Source: Zelonia costaricensis (Eukaryota; Euglenozoa; Kinetoplastea; Trypanosomatida; Trypanosomatidae). From it: a stretch of 64,000 nt of DNA. Shown here in pieces: positions 12,387 through 24,081 of this stretch (its first letter is position 1; each line of letters begins with the position of its first letter). Location of the stretch: positions 1 through 64,000 of the forward strand of contig JASAOO010003524.1 in the NCBI GenBank assembly GCA_030849075.1. Direction: 5' to 3'. A program made the position numbers and the translations under genes. The notes beneath the pieces are model-generated. The model searched no databases. It was not told the DNA's origin and saw only the letters and a program-made list of their open reading frames with translations.

Positions 12387-13019
12387 TTAGTTGTCGCGGT
12401 CGTCACGGCGGTCGATCGGGGCGCCACCGCGGCCACCGCGCATGCCACCGCGCATGCCGCCGCGACCACCGCGCATACCGCCACCGCGCATACCGCCACC
12501 GCGCATGCCACCGCGCATGCCCCCGCGACCACCGCCGCGGCGGGCCATGGCGGGGTCGCGCTTCTCCTGCTCGGTCACCTCGCTCTCCGGGATCGGCTCC
12601 TGGTAGCCCGGGTTCGACCTGTCGAGCTGGTTGCGGGACAGGGTGATGAGGATGGTCGACACCTTGCGCTCCACGACGACGTTCTCGGGGTTCTGGTTGC
12701 GATCGATCGGCTCGTACTCGTCGCGCACCAGCTCCGAGCCCAGCTCGGTGACCTGGTGCAGACCGGCGATGCGGTGCTTCACGATCTCAGCGATGTTGAC
12801 GGCGTTGTAGATGGCGCCGCCCATGCCGCTGATCTTGATTGTGTCGTTGCGCGTCTTGCCGTCCTCGCCGTTCAGCACGGCGATCGCGTACGAGATGTAG
12901 CTGTGCTGGCCGTGGGTGGCCGTCACGCGGACCTCGTTCTCGGCGCCCTCGGCGCGCTCGCGACCCTCGCGGTTCTCGCGAACGCGGCGGTACTCATCGC
13001 GGGACGGACGTGGCGGCAT
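12387..13019 (-). CDS. ALBA3: ALBA-domain RNA-binding protein ALBA3
   Basis: A 210-residue protein with an Alba domain (about 30-130) and an Arg/Gly-rich tail. Trypanosomatid ALBA3-type proteins bind mRNA in the cytoplasm, associate with translation factors and regulate stage-specific transcripts through their 3' UTRs. The Alba core is visible as ISYAIAVLN (42-50), GMGGAIYNAVNIAEIVKHRI (65-84) and VVVERKVSTILITLSRN (114-130). From about 160 the tail consists of GGMRGG/GGRGG units, a typical target for arginine methylation. The start ATG directly follows a short leader with a poly-A run (minus sense). T. brucei carries two adjacent near-identical copies (ALBA3 and ALBA4, from memory); only one is seen here. 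The spacers on both sides are unusually long. Confidence 0.93.
   Translation of the reverse strand: MPPRPSRDEYRRVRENREGRERAEGAENEVRVTATHGQHSYISYAIAVLNGEDGKTRNDTIKISGMGGAIYNAVNIAEIVKHRIAGLHQVTELGSELVRDEYEPIDRNQNPENVVVERKVSTILITLSRNQLDRSNPGYQEPIPESEVTEQEKRDPAMARRGGGRGGMRGGMRGGGMRGGGMRGGRGGMRGGMRGGRGGAPIDRRDDRDN
12420..12540 (-). repeat. in-gene repeat coding GGMRGG/RGG tail
   Basis: Tandem, slightly varied 12-15-base units encode Gly-Gly-Met-Arg-Gly and Gly-Gly-Arg-Gly-Gly in the ALBA3 C-terminus. Copy number is likely to vary between strains. Confidence 0.85.
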
Positions 13020-15496
13020 TGCTGCGGGTTGTTTTTTTTTTTTTTAGTAGGGAAAGAGGGAAAGAGATACTTTTTGGGGGTTGCTTGGCGTAGTGAACGG
13101 AAGTGGTAGCGAATGCGTGAGCGTAGCGCGGGAGAAGAGCGAAGAAGGAGGGAGGAGAGGGCTAGATGAGGCTTCTTGAAATCTTGGCGTCACGGGGGGT
13201 GCGGAGAGTGGAAGTGACGCGCGCGCGCGTGTGTGTATGTGTGTGTGTGTGTGTTTGAGCACGGGTACCGAACAGGGTCGCGAAAGGGAGGGCGTAGGAA
13301 GTGAAGGCAGAAGAGAGCAAAACGACAACAAAAGCTGCACTGTTCTGGTCAACGTGTCAGCGCCGGTGGCGGTGAATTGGAGCGGCGCAGCGCACCTGCA
13401 CCGGCGGGTGCCGACGCGACTAGCGAGTGATGGCTCGAGCTAAAGTTGACAGGTCGACTTCGGCAAACTCACGTGTGACACTTCAGCTATCCGCTTCATG
13501 GCCCAGCCTCTATTCCGGCCCTTTTCCGTCTCGTCGCCCGTTCGCAGCAGCCGTGGCGGATGGCTGTGACGGAGGCGAGGAGACTCGAGAAACGGGAGGC
13601 GGCCAGGGGGGAGGAGAGATGCGCCCTGCACAATGCGGTGATTTAACAGTTCGCCGAGCTAGCGTACCTGCACTACACCCACTGCGAGACGCCGGTAGCC
13701 TCCACCACGCCTCAATACTCCTCTTTCACTCGCCTTCTTGAGTTTTTTTTCTCTTTTTTGCAGTTGCGGTGTGCTGCATCGGCGACGGAGGGCGACTGTA
13801 GGCCGACGCTCGCCCGCCACACGCATCTGCGCAGGCACGAAAAGGGCATATCGGAAGCGCCACACAAGGGGGAGGGGGGAAACCCAGTCCACTAAATCTC
13901 TTCTCTTCCTCCCTGTCACAGCGATGCGCATCCTCTCGTTCACTTTTTTTTTTTGATTTCCCAAACTGCTGAGCACCCACCATGGCGGCGACTGCACACA
14001 CACACACACACAGAGAGAGAGACGTGCTGGCGCGCAGCTGGACGGAAGTGCGGCGCCTCGAAAGACCTGAGCCGAACACCCACGCGCTACACCAAACACA
14101 ACACGGAAACACGCATCACACACGACCGGCATCAACAACTCCTCACGCCACCCTGCATGCCATGAGCTGCGCAAAACGATCGAAGGCACGCGAGGACAAC
14201 ACACACACAACGAAAGGCACGGTGCACACACACGTGGAAAAAGGGGGCGAAGATAGCGACGTTCAGAGGAGAGAAAGGCAGGAAGGGAAGGTGCGCGTCA
14301 AGCGCGGCCGTGGGCGGAGGTCAGATCGAGAGCAAGACGACGAATGGGGAGTGGGAAAAAAAAAAAAAAGGAGGACGAGGTCGGTCTTCATGAGAGCGCA
14401 CATTCACACATGAGCAAACACCGAATCCGCTCACCACCGCAACCCGCGTGACACGAGAAAACCGGGAGGGTAATGAGTCAACACGTGTGGAGGCGCGGAT
14501 GTCGAAGACACGCGGCGCATGCACGGTCGCATCGATAAGCACGCAGAGGAACAGCAAGAACGCAGCACGCGGCTATGTGAAGGACACCGCCTCCGTGCTC
14601 TGTCGAGCGGCGAGCCGAGGGCAAAAAGGGCCAAAGGCGCTCGCGAAGAAAACGCCGCGCGCGTCATAATACGTGGGCCCCACCACTTTGCCCAAAGAGG
14701 GCAGGGGGCGGCAGAGCAAACAAAAAAAAGAAGCGGACGCGGGGATTCCCTCGCAAACACGGCATCGCGGCAAGTACCCGAACAACTGATGAACAAGTGG
14801 CGACAAGAAACAAACAAAAACGAGAGCGGAAAGAAACGATGTGGAGAGAGGAAGACGATGGAAATGTGGAGCGCGGACGAGAGGGCGGAAAAGGGGCAGA
14901 AACGGAGGTGCCGCACTCCCGTGCGGGACTACTAGGGGGGAGGACCGCGTCGGTGCCAACCGTCGAATGCCGACCGAGTGCCGCCGTTGCGACGTCCACC
15001 AGCGAAGTCAGAGACGCCGTTCCGCTGAACCCGTCCCCCTCCGCCATCCCCTTTCCCCCGTCCCCTCGTACACAAGTCCACGGCCTCCCTCGTCTGTGGG
15101 TAGACGTGTTTGTACGTATGCGTGTGTGCATGTTTGTGTGGTTGTAACAATGATGACGTGTAAAAGCAAGAGCGAGGTTGTGGCGGGGGGGAAGGAGGGG
15201 GCAACCAATGAAAAAGAGAAGGGGGACTGAGGAGGCCGCTGGAGGTAGACGTAGGCCACGAAGCGAGGGGAACAGGAATGAGCCGCTCGGGTAGGCGCGG
15301 CGAGGGGCACGGCGGTGGTGAAACAAGTCGACTCCGGCAGCGAGGCAAGCAAGTGAGCATCCAAAGAAAAAGGGAGAGGCAGCGGCTGCCACAACTCTGC
15401 GTCCACCTTTAGCTCCCCCCCCCCCTCCTTCCTTCCCTCCCTCCCCGCGCCTCTTTCTCCACTCTTGAACCGCGCGTCTGGTGCCTTCCATGGCCC
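13020..15496. other. intergenic, no gene seen
   Basis: This stretch holds the ALBA3 5' region and the 3' region of the next minus-strand gene. Directly upstream of the ALBA3 start, in minus sense, a poly-A run is preceded by a pyrimidine tract (about 13050-13072) that could serve as a trans-splicing signal. GC/GT repeats lie at 13217-13254. The remaining frames are compositionally biased and lack domains. Confidence 0.55.
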
Positions 15497-17191
15497 TTAC
15501 TTGGACACCTTGTCGTCCATCAGCGCGCGCTGCCGGTCGAAGGCGCGCTGGTTCAAGTCGCGCAGCGAGCCGAGCAGCACGCGCATGCGCTTCTGGTGCT
15601 GCTCCATCCAGTCCTTGTGGTCCCCGAACGCACGCACCTTGGAGTCGAGCATGTTAATCGTCGTGCGCACCGCCGCGTTCGACTTCCCGGCGCTGGAGGC
15701 GGCGGAGTCCAGGTTCTGAATGATCTGCTTCGCCTCCGGCTCGTGCGAGCCCCAGTAGATCTTCTGCAGGGCAAGAGAGCTGGTGCGGAACGCCTGCCGA
15801 ATCTCCTGGCTGTCCTCGTCACGCTCGGCGAGGATCTCGCGCTCCCGCATCACCTCCGACTCGGCCTCGGCGAGGTAGCTGTTGTACTCCTCACCAAGCG
15901 CGCCGAGGCAGTCCTGCAGCGAGCCGATCAGGTTCTCGAGGCTCGTCGCGTACTGGCGCACAATCGTGGCGTTCTCCCGCACCGCCTCGCTCACCGAGCC
16001 GCGGCCGCGCTGCCGGTCCTCCTTGGCGCGGCGCTCGTGCTCCTCGGCCAGCTTCGTGTCGCGGTACGAGTGGATCTGCTGCGTCAGCGCCGCTACGTTG
16101 TTGTCGTACGAGACGGACTCGGCCTGCCGCGCCTCCTCAGACTGCTTGAGCGCCTCAGACAGCCGCTGCACCTGAGCGCGCGCCTCGCTCTCCGCCTCCT
16201 GCGTGCGCTCCAGCACGGCTGCCATGTCCTCCAGTCGCTCCATGAGCTTGCTGAACTCATCCGACTGGTCGACGTCAACGATGCTGTTGCGCGGCGACGC
16301 GCTGTCGTTGGTGCGGGTGCGCAGCTGCGACTTGAGGTTCTCGATGATGTAGTCCTTCACCTCCATCTGCTCATTGTACTCCCGCTCCTTCGCCTCCTTC
16401 TCCTTCTTGTTCTCCTGAATGATGGCTGCGATGAGGTCGTTGTGGCGCTGAGCCGTTTTCTCCGCGCGCACCTTCTCCTGCTTCAGCGCCTCCAGCAGCT
16501 TCTTGTTCTGGTCGTCCGCCGCCTTCAGCTGCGCCTCCGCCTTCTTGCGCGCGTTCTGCTCCTTGCCGAGCTGCTCCAGCAGGCCCTGCTCCCGCTCCGC
16601 CATCGGGCCGTCAATCTCGCCCTGCAGCGCCGCGAGCTGCTTCTCCAGCTCACCCACCTTCTGCGCCTTGTCACCGCGCTCCTTCTCGAGATCGCGGTTG
16701 CGGTCCTTGAGCTCCATCTCCACGTCCTTGAGCCGCTGCAGCGCCGCATCCAGCCCATCCGGCGCACCGTCGCGCTGGTTGTACAGCCGCCACATCTCAC
16801 GGAACGGGTACTCCTCGATGCGGCGGTCCATTTCCTCCTGGCTGATGTCCTCATCGTGCGTGACGTGGAAGGTCACGTAGAGGCTGCCCAGGCGGAACTG
16901 AACGCCACGGATCGCCTCCTGCGGCACCTCGCATGCGATGCTGGCCTCACACACAAACGTCTGGCGCAGCAGCGTGGGCACCGCGGCAACAAGATCCTTC
17001 CAGTCATCGCCCTCAAACTTCTTCGTCAGGCGTGACGACACCACGGCCGCGCGCGGCGCCTCGAGTGCCGCGGCAGTGGCTGTGGTAGCGGGGACATCGC
17101 TGACGGCAACCTTGAGCGGCGCCTCGTCGTCCAGCATAAACGCACGGTCGCCAATGACGCTCACCCACGACGAAGTCGCGAAGGCGGACAT
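15497..17191 (-). CDS. coiled-coil protein with FAZ1-like N-terminal domain
   Basis: A 564-residue protein, not an enzyme of any family I recognise. After about 55 poorly conserved residues comes a compact domain (about 58-140). It contains FEGDDWKDLV, FVCEASIACEVP, a GSLYVTFHVTH strand pair and a PFREMWRLYNQ helix. Most of the rest to about 480 is charged heptad-repeat coiled coil, interrupted near 305-320 by an SPRN-containing linker. The C-terminus (about 490-564) has a helix-rich end. The N-terminal domain resembles those of the genes at 18420-21042 and 39468-43490 and, I believe, the conserved domain of T. brucei FAZ1. A structural role at the flagellar attachment zone or cytoskeleton is inferred. 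T. brucei FAZ8 is encoded near CC2D as I recall, so this gene or its neighbour may be the FAZ8 counterpart. The start is the first ATG; 22 upstream codons lack one. Confidence 0.85.
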   Translation of the reverse strand: MSAFATSSWVSVIGDRAFMLDDEAPLKVAVSDVPATTATAAALEAPRAAVVSSRLTKKFEGDDWKDLVAAVPTLLRQTFVCEASIACEVPQEAIRGVQFRLGSLYVTFHVTHDEDISQEEMDRRIEEYPFREMWRLYNQRDGAPDGLDAALQRLKDVEMELKDRNRDLEKERGDKAQKVGELEKQLAALQGEIDGPMAEREQGLLEQLGKEQNARKKAEAQLKAADDQNKKLLEALKQEKVRAEKTAQRHNDLIAAIIQENKKEKEAKEREYNEQMEVKDYIIENLKSQLRTRTNDSASPRNSIVDVDQSDEFSKLMERLEDMAAVLERTQEAESEARAQVQRLSEALKQSEEARQAESVSYDNNVAALTQQIHSYRDTKLAEEHERRAKEDRQRGRGSVSEAVRENATIVRQYATSLENLIGSLQDCLGALGEEYNSYLAEAESEVMREREILAERDEDSQEIRQAFRTSSLALQKIYWGSHEPEAKQIIQNLDSAASSAGKSNAAVRTTINMLDSKVRAFGDHKDWMEQHQKRMRVLLGSLRDLNQRAFDRQRALMDDKVSK

Positions 17192-18419
17192 GTTCCCTTC
17201 AAGGAGAGGAGCGTGCCACTTCCCTATTCGATTTGCGTAGAAGAGGAGCGGCAACAAGGTGGGGTGGATGGGAGAATGCGTGGCTTCAATGGCGTAGCGG
17301 GTGCAGGCGGACTAAAAAGGGCAAACAGCAAAGAGAGGGGGATAGCGATGGGTTGAATGGGGAACACAGCGGAGAAAGCGCGCTCGAGAAGCGAATACGA
17401 TGACAACCACCAAAACGCACGAAGATGGAAAAGAAAAAAGAGGGACGAAACGCGGATGGGAGACCGAAGGGATGTGGCAATTGCCCTCGTTCGGTTGTTG
17501 GTGTGGCGAACAATGGTGAACGATGTTGCCTTGCACGTTGTAGATTGTGCTTTGTGTGTGTGTGTGTGTTTCGTGCTGTGAACGGGGTCAGGTGGTGCTG
17601 TGCTCTTCACAGAGAACCAGTAGTCCCCACGGAAAAAAAAAACAAAATACGCGATGCGAAGCGTCGAGGGTGGAAAGTCGCGAGGACAGACGCGAGCCGG
17701 GTTGAGAATGTGTGCGTCGGGGAGGAGTTGGCCGACAGAAGCACACCAACACCGGAGACGAACGCGGTGGAAGAAAACAAAGGAGAGGAGACCAAGGTGG
17801 CAAGGTTGAAGCTGAGAGCACAACGCAGGTGGAAGACATCAGCCAGTGCATCGCACGCCAGGGGAATCGACGAACCACGAAAGACCACGCTCAGGCGTAC
17901 AATTGTGCCCTTCCTTGAGTGCACAAACACAGACTCGTGCAAGACGTGGTGACAGAGCGCCGCGCGGCGGAAGGCCGGCCAAAATCCTCCACGTCGGTGC
18001 AAAACCCGATCGATGGCCACGCCGAATGGCATGCACCTCACCCCTTGGACGCCAAACGGAGCTCTCACCGCATACCACGGTGTAGCATTTGCACACCCAC
18101 GTCGAATCTCTTTGTTTCTTTTTTCAAGGCACGGCGCTGGAGCGACTCCTACTGCCACGACCGCAAAAATGGGCACGTGCGTTCCCTACGGGTCCCTGGA
18201 CCGAAAGAGAAAGAGAGGGCACACACAAGAGGGCCACCACCCCCTGCCCTCAGGCTTTTCCCTGTCGAGTCACACTACCTCCACCTGCACTACGACTTCA
18301 GTGTAAGCCCGGAGACCAACTAGCAAGGAAGGAAAAGAAAAAAGATGGATTATCGAACCTCCGCAACGGTAATGCAAGACAAAAAGACTCGGACACAACC
18401 CTCAGCGGACCTCCTGAGA
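17192..18419. other. intergenic, no gene seen
   Basis: Spacer between two minus-strand coiled-coil genes. In minus sense it holds a CTCCTCTTC-type tract followed by AG at about 17224, a possible trans-splice acceptor for the gene starting at 17191. A short GT run lies at 17556-17570. No domain-bearing frame was seen. Confidence 0.5.
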
Positions 18420-21042
18420 TCACGCCGCACCCAAAGCCTGCGACCTGTTCATCTCGCAGCGGAAAGTCTCGCGAAGCATCTCGTTTACCTGCCGCATCGT
18501 CCGCAGCTTCTCGCGTGTCTCACGCAGCTCCCACGACAGATCCAACACAAGCACCTCCCACGGGTTCTCCTTCTCGTCCAGTGCATCCACATCTACCGCG
18601 GCCTCCGCCTCTGCGTAACGCTCCTCAGCACCACGAGCCTCCCTCTGCGCCGCGGCCACCTCGGACGCCAAGCTCACCGCCGGCACCACCAGGCCCGCCG
18701 CAGCACGCGCCTGCAGCGCCTCGAGCTCAGCGCACCTCCGACGAGCCGCAACCACCTCTCCGCGCGCATTCACAATGGACGACATCCTCGACACCAGCTC
18801 ATTGGCTCGCTCCTCGAACTCTGTGCGCAGCGCCTCCACCACTGTCTGGGAGCCAACGGCGAGCGCCTCCGCCACCGAAACCCTCGAACTCGCCAGCGCG
18901 CGGGCCTCCGTGGCCTCGCGCTCCGCAGCGGCAGCCTTCTCCTCCAGCTCCGCCACAGCGCGCACGCGCTCGGCCTCCACCTCCGCCAGCTGCGCCTCAG
19001 CGGCACGGAGCGCGGCGCGGGCAGCAGCAGCCTCGCTCTCCGACGCGGCGCTCTGCGCGGACAGGGCAGCCACGGCGTCCGCGCGTGCAGCCTCCAGCGC
19101 GGCGCACCGCTGCTGCGCGGCCTCGAGCGCGGCGTGGGCAGCAGCAGCCTCGCTCTCCGACGCGGCGCTCTGCGCGGACNTGTCGAGCCACTTCGGCGCT
19201 CTGCTGCGCGGCTTCGAGCTCACTTCGAAGAGCGGCCACACAGGCGTCGCTCTGTTCGGTCAGCTGCGCGTACCGTGCCTCGCTATGCTGCATCTTCGCC
19301 AATACGTTGCGGAGCTCGTATTCCCATGCCGTGATGTCACCGGCGAGAAGCTGCGTCTGAGTCTCGTGCGTGGAGTTGTGCGACGGGTCGGCTTGAGTCG
19401 AGGCGTCCAAGAGGGGAGAAGAAACCGCCGCGGCAGCCGAAGCGCTGTACTCTGCGCGAATCGCGTCGAACATGCGTCGAGTGCGCTCGGACAGCGCCTG
19501 CTGCTCGGCGTGTGCGGCGGTCAAGGCGCCTGTTGCCGCGGCGAGCTTTTCCTCCATGGTGGCCACCGCGGCGGTGTGGGCTTCTTCTCGCTGCGCAACG
19601 GCCTTGCCGGCGGCGTGGATGGCGAGACGACTTTCGTGAAGCTCCACCGTCAAGGATGTGAGCTGGGCTTCGTACCTGGCGGCAACCTGGGCAGAGGCGT
19701 CATCCAGCTCGCGGTAGGCGTCGTCCGCCTGCTGTAGCTCGACCCGGTGACGCTCCTCGCTCTCTGTCACAAGCTGACGCAGCTGGTTGCACGACTCTTG
19801 CGTCTCGAGGAGGGCGGCGGAGATGCTCTCCAGTTCGTCGTCAAGGCACGCGTGGTCAAGTCGCATCGTGGAGATCTGGCCCTGCAAGTCGGCCACTTGG
19901 CGGGCGTTGCTCTGCCGCTCCGACTCCAGCTGTGCCGTTAGGTGCTCGATCTGGCGGTCCTTCACCAGCTGGATCGACTGCATGTCTGCCAGCGTCGCCT
20001 CGAACTCGGCCACCAGCTGCCGGCGATCCTCACTCGCTCCGCGCGGGGCGGCGGTCGTCGCATCCGAGATGCACTCCGTGGCGTATTCGCCCGCGTCGTC
20101 GTCCACGAGGCACAGGTGGGCCATGGAGAGATTGTCGACGGCAGCCGCCGGAGTGCACGCGGTGGTGCAGACGAAGGTGTGGTAGAGGTTGTTCAGGCGC
20201 CGGAACGGGCAGTGTGCCAGTCCGCGCCGGATCGCAGACCCCCGCGGCTCGTCGGCCGGCGTGCACGCCTTGAAGCGCACGTGCAGCCCAAACGCTTCCG
20301 TCGCCGTCAGAGTCAGGCATAAGACATCGCGCGGCACGATACCGCACGCATCGGCTACGTCGAGCCTTACCATGCGCTGCACCGCCTCCCCGTCGGCAGC
20401 GATCACGGCACACCACTCCGAGCCGCGGCAGACGTGCTCGAAGTCGGCGAGGCCACCGGCCGCGTTGTCGAGGTCGAACTTGGCGTCGCTGTCGGCGACG
20501 GTGGAGAGGATGTCGCGGCGGTCCATCTCGACGAGGTCGTCGGCTGGGCTGCGCAGCACGGCCGACAGCGCCATTTGGGTGAGGGAGCGTTCAGATCGCT
20601 CGGCGGCCGCGGTGGTGCTGCCGTGGCGGCTGCGAGGCGGCAGGCTACGCTCCGCCTGCGGGGCCTGCAGGAGACCGGCGACGCGAGTGCTCGACCGCGG
20701 CGCGCGCAGCTGTGACGACGGCCGCGGCGAAAGCGCCGGCGTGCGGCGAGCGGGCACCGGGGAAGGAGAGCACAACGCGTTCTCCTTGTCGCACGTAGCG
20801 CGTGGCGTGGCGGCGAGGCTGGCGACCACGCTGTCGTTGCGGCTGAGCACCTCGACCACGGCGGTCGGCTCGTGCAGCTGGGAGGGCTCGGCGACCGCAG
20901 ATGCTCGCCCCACCGTGCGTGCGGGGCTGCACTTCTCCACTGGGACAAACGGCTTCGCAGAGTACGCGTTGGCGAGGGAGGACTCCCGCACGCGCAGGGA
21001 GGGCTCCCGCGGCGAAGCGCGAGCAGGGGAGAGCGACGCCAT
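18420..21042 (-). CDS. coiled-coil protein with FAZ1-like domain, frame broken by an N
   Basis: The gene reads from ATG 21042 down to the N at 19180 and resumes in another frame from there to a TGA at 18420-18422, giving roughly 874 codons. Residues 1-195 are Ser/Pro/Ala/Arg-rich and probably disordered. Residues about 200-290 form a globular domain with GSEWCAVI, VADACGIVP, FGLHVRF and CPFRRLNNLYHTF, like the domain of its right-array and left-array relatives. A coiled coil follows from about 340 to near the end. Around the N the coiled coil carries a 39-residue repeat (117-base period) with LSAQSAASESEAAAA. The last part resumes non-repetitive helix (DEKENPWEVLVLDLSW) and ends SQALGAA. The frame change probably reflects collapsed repeat copies and not a real mutation. 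A cytoskeletal or FAZ role is inferred. Confidence 0.8.
19021..19179 (-). repeat. 117-bp tandem repeat, collapsed at an N
   Basis: A 42-base block at 19021-19062 recurs identically at 19138-19179, giving a 117-base (39-codon) period. The second copy ends exactly at the N (19180). More copies may be missing from the assembly here. Confidence 0.9.
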
Positions 21043-23180
21043 AGGAAAGTGCGCGGCGGCGGCCTCCGGAGACGCACAGGCGAGTAGAGGAAACCCCCTC
21101 GGAAGACCGTAGCAGCTCACTTGTGACGGAGTACGGTCACAGCACACGCTCGGGTAGCAGGAGGGCGAGAAGAGGCGGTCGCGGAAGCGCTGCTTTACGG
21201 TCTCCTTCAACGGTCAGGCGGCGCGGCCACGCGTGCCAATCAGGTGCAAGTCTGTAGGTTTGGCGAGAAGGCGGCGGCTTTCTGTGCCAGCGCGTGCGTG
21301 CGAGATCACGTCCAAGTGTGCGACGAGGCAGGCGGTGGGAAAAAAAGGAAAGGACAAGGTATGGTGGAGTATCTAGGACGGAGGACGGAGTACAGGGAGA
21401 GAGAGAAAAAAAGAAAAGAAAAGACACGCCGCGTCCTTCTGCCTCTTCAAGCGTGCGTGCGGAGCGAACACCGCGAGGTGACGAAGGCGACGAGCCGTTT
21501 GGCACGCACAGGGGATCGTAGCAGAGTGCCGGTGAGACGGGTGGCGCGGAGGGGGAGGAGGGGAAGCCGACGCGCCTCTTTCACGTCACTGCGACTGAGG
21601 CTGGTCTTGAGGAGGAGGGGAGGGGGGGCGAGATGACGAAAATGAAGAAAACGAAGGTACAAGGGGCAGATCTAGGGGGATGGAGGAGGGAGAAGGAGAA
21701 GAAAAACGGAAAGGAGTGGCGACGGGAGGCGGGGGTCGGGAAGGGTGGGAAGGGCCGCTCGAACGGGCACGGGAAAAGAGGGGGAGGGTACAGGCAGCGG
21801 AACAGGCGGAAAACAAGAAGCTGGGGAAAAGGTCACCGAGAGGGAGGGTACAAACAGAAAAAGAAGAGCGGCTTTCGCGAGGCGTGCTTGCTTCGTGGGG
21901 TGCGTGTGGTACAGAAGAGGGGAGAAAAGGGGGAGGGTGAGGGGGGTGAAGGCGAAGGGATAAACGAGTTCAACGAGAAGGAAACAAGGAGATAAGAAAA
22001 AAGGCAGGCACCGCCGGAGAAGCTCGCGGTGGTGAAGGACACACGGGGCGGTGTTGTGACCCTCAAGAAAGACTCGTAGAGACGTACCTCGGCAAGTGCA
22101 AAAAAAAAAGGTGTCGAGCTGACAAGCGCCTTCGCTGAGAAAGCAAAAAAAAAAAAGCAGCAGAGGAAGCCCAACGCTGTCAACGCGCAGTCGACTCAAG
22201 AAAGTCGGGTGCGTAGAAGAGGAAGTAGCGATAGTGCGAGCTGGGGTATGACGAGGCGGCGTGAGCTGCAACGCGCAAACCGGCCAAGATGTAGGTACTG
22301 TAGAGCAGAAGAAGATGTAAATGCACAAAGAGAGTGCAAGGGGGGTGTGGATCTAGGGGGTGAAGCCAAACGGGAAAAAAAGGAGACGGGGTTTGTGCGG
22401 GATTTGTGCGGGCAACAAAATGCCAGAAGAGTGTCGATTCTGCGTGAGTAGTAGTGTGTGATATACGAAAAGAGGAGGGCAGATTCGTTACGGTGCGTTT
22501 TTTTTCCTTCTTTCGTCGTTGCAGACAGCAGCTTCGCTATGTCGCCTCACAAGCACTATCGTTGTGACGAAATCCGCAAGGGAAGGGGCGAGCGGGGGTG
22601 GCAGCGGGGGTGGCAGCGGGTGTGGCAGGTGGTGACAAGCGAAGCGAAGTAAAAAAAGAAAAAGAAAGCTAGAGTAAGAGTGCGAGGAGGAGGGTGACGT
22701 GGCTTGCCGAAATGATAACTTCCGTGGGAGTACTCCTGTGAATCACACGCGTGCCTCTTGAAAAACGGAGCTATGCTTGAAAACTGCGTGGTTGCTGTCG
22801 TTACTTTGTCTCTCGTAAACGAAAAAAAGGGAAGTGAGGCGTGGTAAAGGCTGTTCCAGCCATGGCGTTGTTGTCGTGTCCATGCAGGTGGGCGAGGGTG
22901 GCGATCGCGTTGGACGCGTGTGTGTAGGTTGATTCACGAGAGTATGTGGTTCGCGACCACCGATCACCGACAGGAGCACGTGTTCGAAAGAAATAGATAG
23001 GGCGCCGTCGACAGGGATGATGACGACGAAAAAAAAAGGGTGAGAGGAGGCAAGAAAGAGTGGAGGTGGCGTGGCGCTGTACCAGCATGACTCAATACCG
23101 GATGCGCACCAGACAGAATCGAGGACGCCGATCCAGCCTGCGGCACGTTTCAGCAGAAAGTGAACGCAAATGTCGCGTAT

Positions 23181-23201
23181 GTGTGTGTGTGTGTGTGTGT
23201 G
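23181..23201. repeat. (GT)n microsatellite
   Basis: A perfect GT run of about ten units in the spacer upstream, in minus sense, of the gene broken by the N. Confidence 0.95.
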
Positions 23202-24040
23202 CAGCCGTGCAGGTACAGGGCCACCAGAGCTGTGCACACAAGCGGCGTCGCATGACGGGTGCGTCACTTCCAGACGCTCTGCGTTGCCTGCCTTCCGCTA
23301 GCTTAGAATAGTTCATTGACTACGCAGCCGCGCTGATCTTCTTTTCTTTTGCTGTTGTTCTTGTTGTTTCGGGGGGTTTTGTCGTCGGCTTTGACGCTGA
23401 AAGGAGAACAAACGAGGAGCGTGCTTGTGCGCACATGCTTGTGCTCAGCTGCCTCGAGGAGCTAATCCCTTCCCCATTCATCACCTCCACCCACTCCGTG
23501 AGCGACGCAACTTTTCTCAGCCCTCGGCTTCGCTGTTCTTTCACCCGCTCTCACGTAGGAGGGCAGTAGACCTGGAGGGTGCACTTGAGTGACCCCGCAA
23601 GTGCGCCGGCCAGCCTCTATCTTGTCCAACAAACCGCGTCGCTTCTTTTTGGAGGGAGGTGAACGCGTGTGTGTGTGCACTTCGAAAAGAGGGTAGCGTG
23701 TCGCACAGCTTCTCGAGAGACGAGTTGAGTGGAGGCACAGGGCACACTTCACTCCCCACACCTCCCTCTTCCAGTTTCCGCCTCTTTCGCCATCCCTGCT
23801 CTGCCCCTCCACACTCTCCCCTTCCCGACCTTGCCGCACCACTGGACTGAGTTTTTGAGCAGCTCGTGTCCCCCTCGCGCCCACCTACACTTCCTCCCCC
23901 CCACCACCACCACCACCACTCATGCACATACACGCACCGGCACAAGGGCACCGCGCAGTGGTGGCATCACAGACCGTTTTGCGGACCAGTTGCTTCCGAC
24001 CGCGCCGCTTACTACGCACCTTCGCGTTTGTGTTTGGTAC

Positions 24041-24081
24041 GTGTGCGTGTGTGTGTGTGTGTGTGTGTGCGTGTGTGTGTT
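24041..24081. repeat. (GT)n microsatellite
   Basis: A GT run of about 40 bases with two GTGC interruptions in the same spacer. Confidence 0.95.

Noticed and set aside
15596..17035. 479-codon frame antisense to the 564-residue coiled-coil gene
   Set aside because: It is a Leu/Arg-rich shadow produced by the coiled-coil codon pattern on the other strand.
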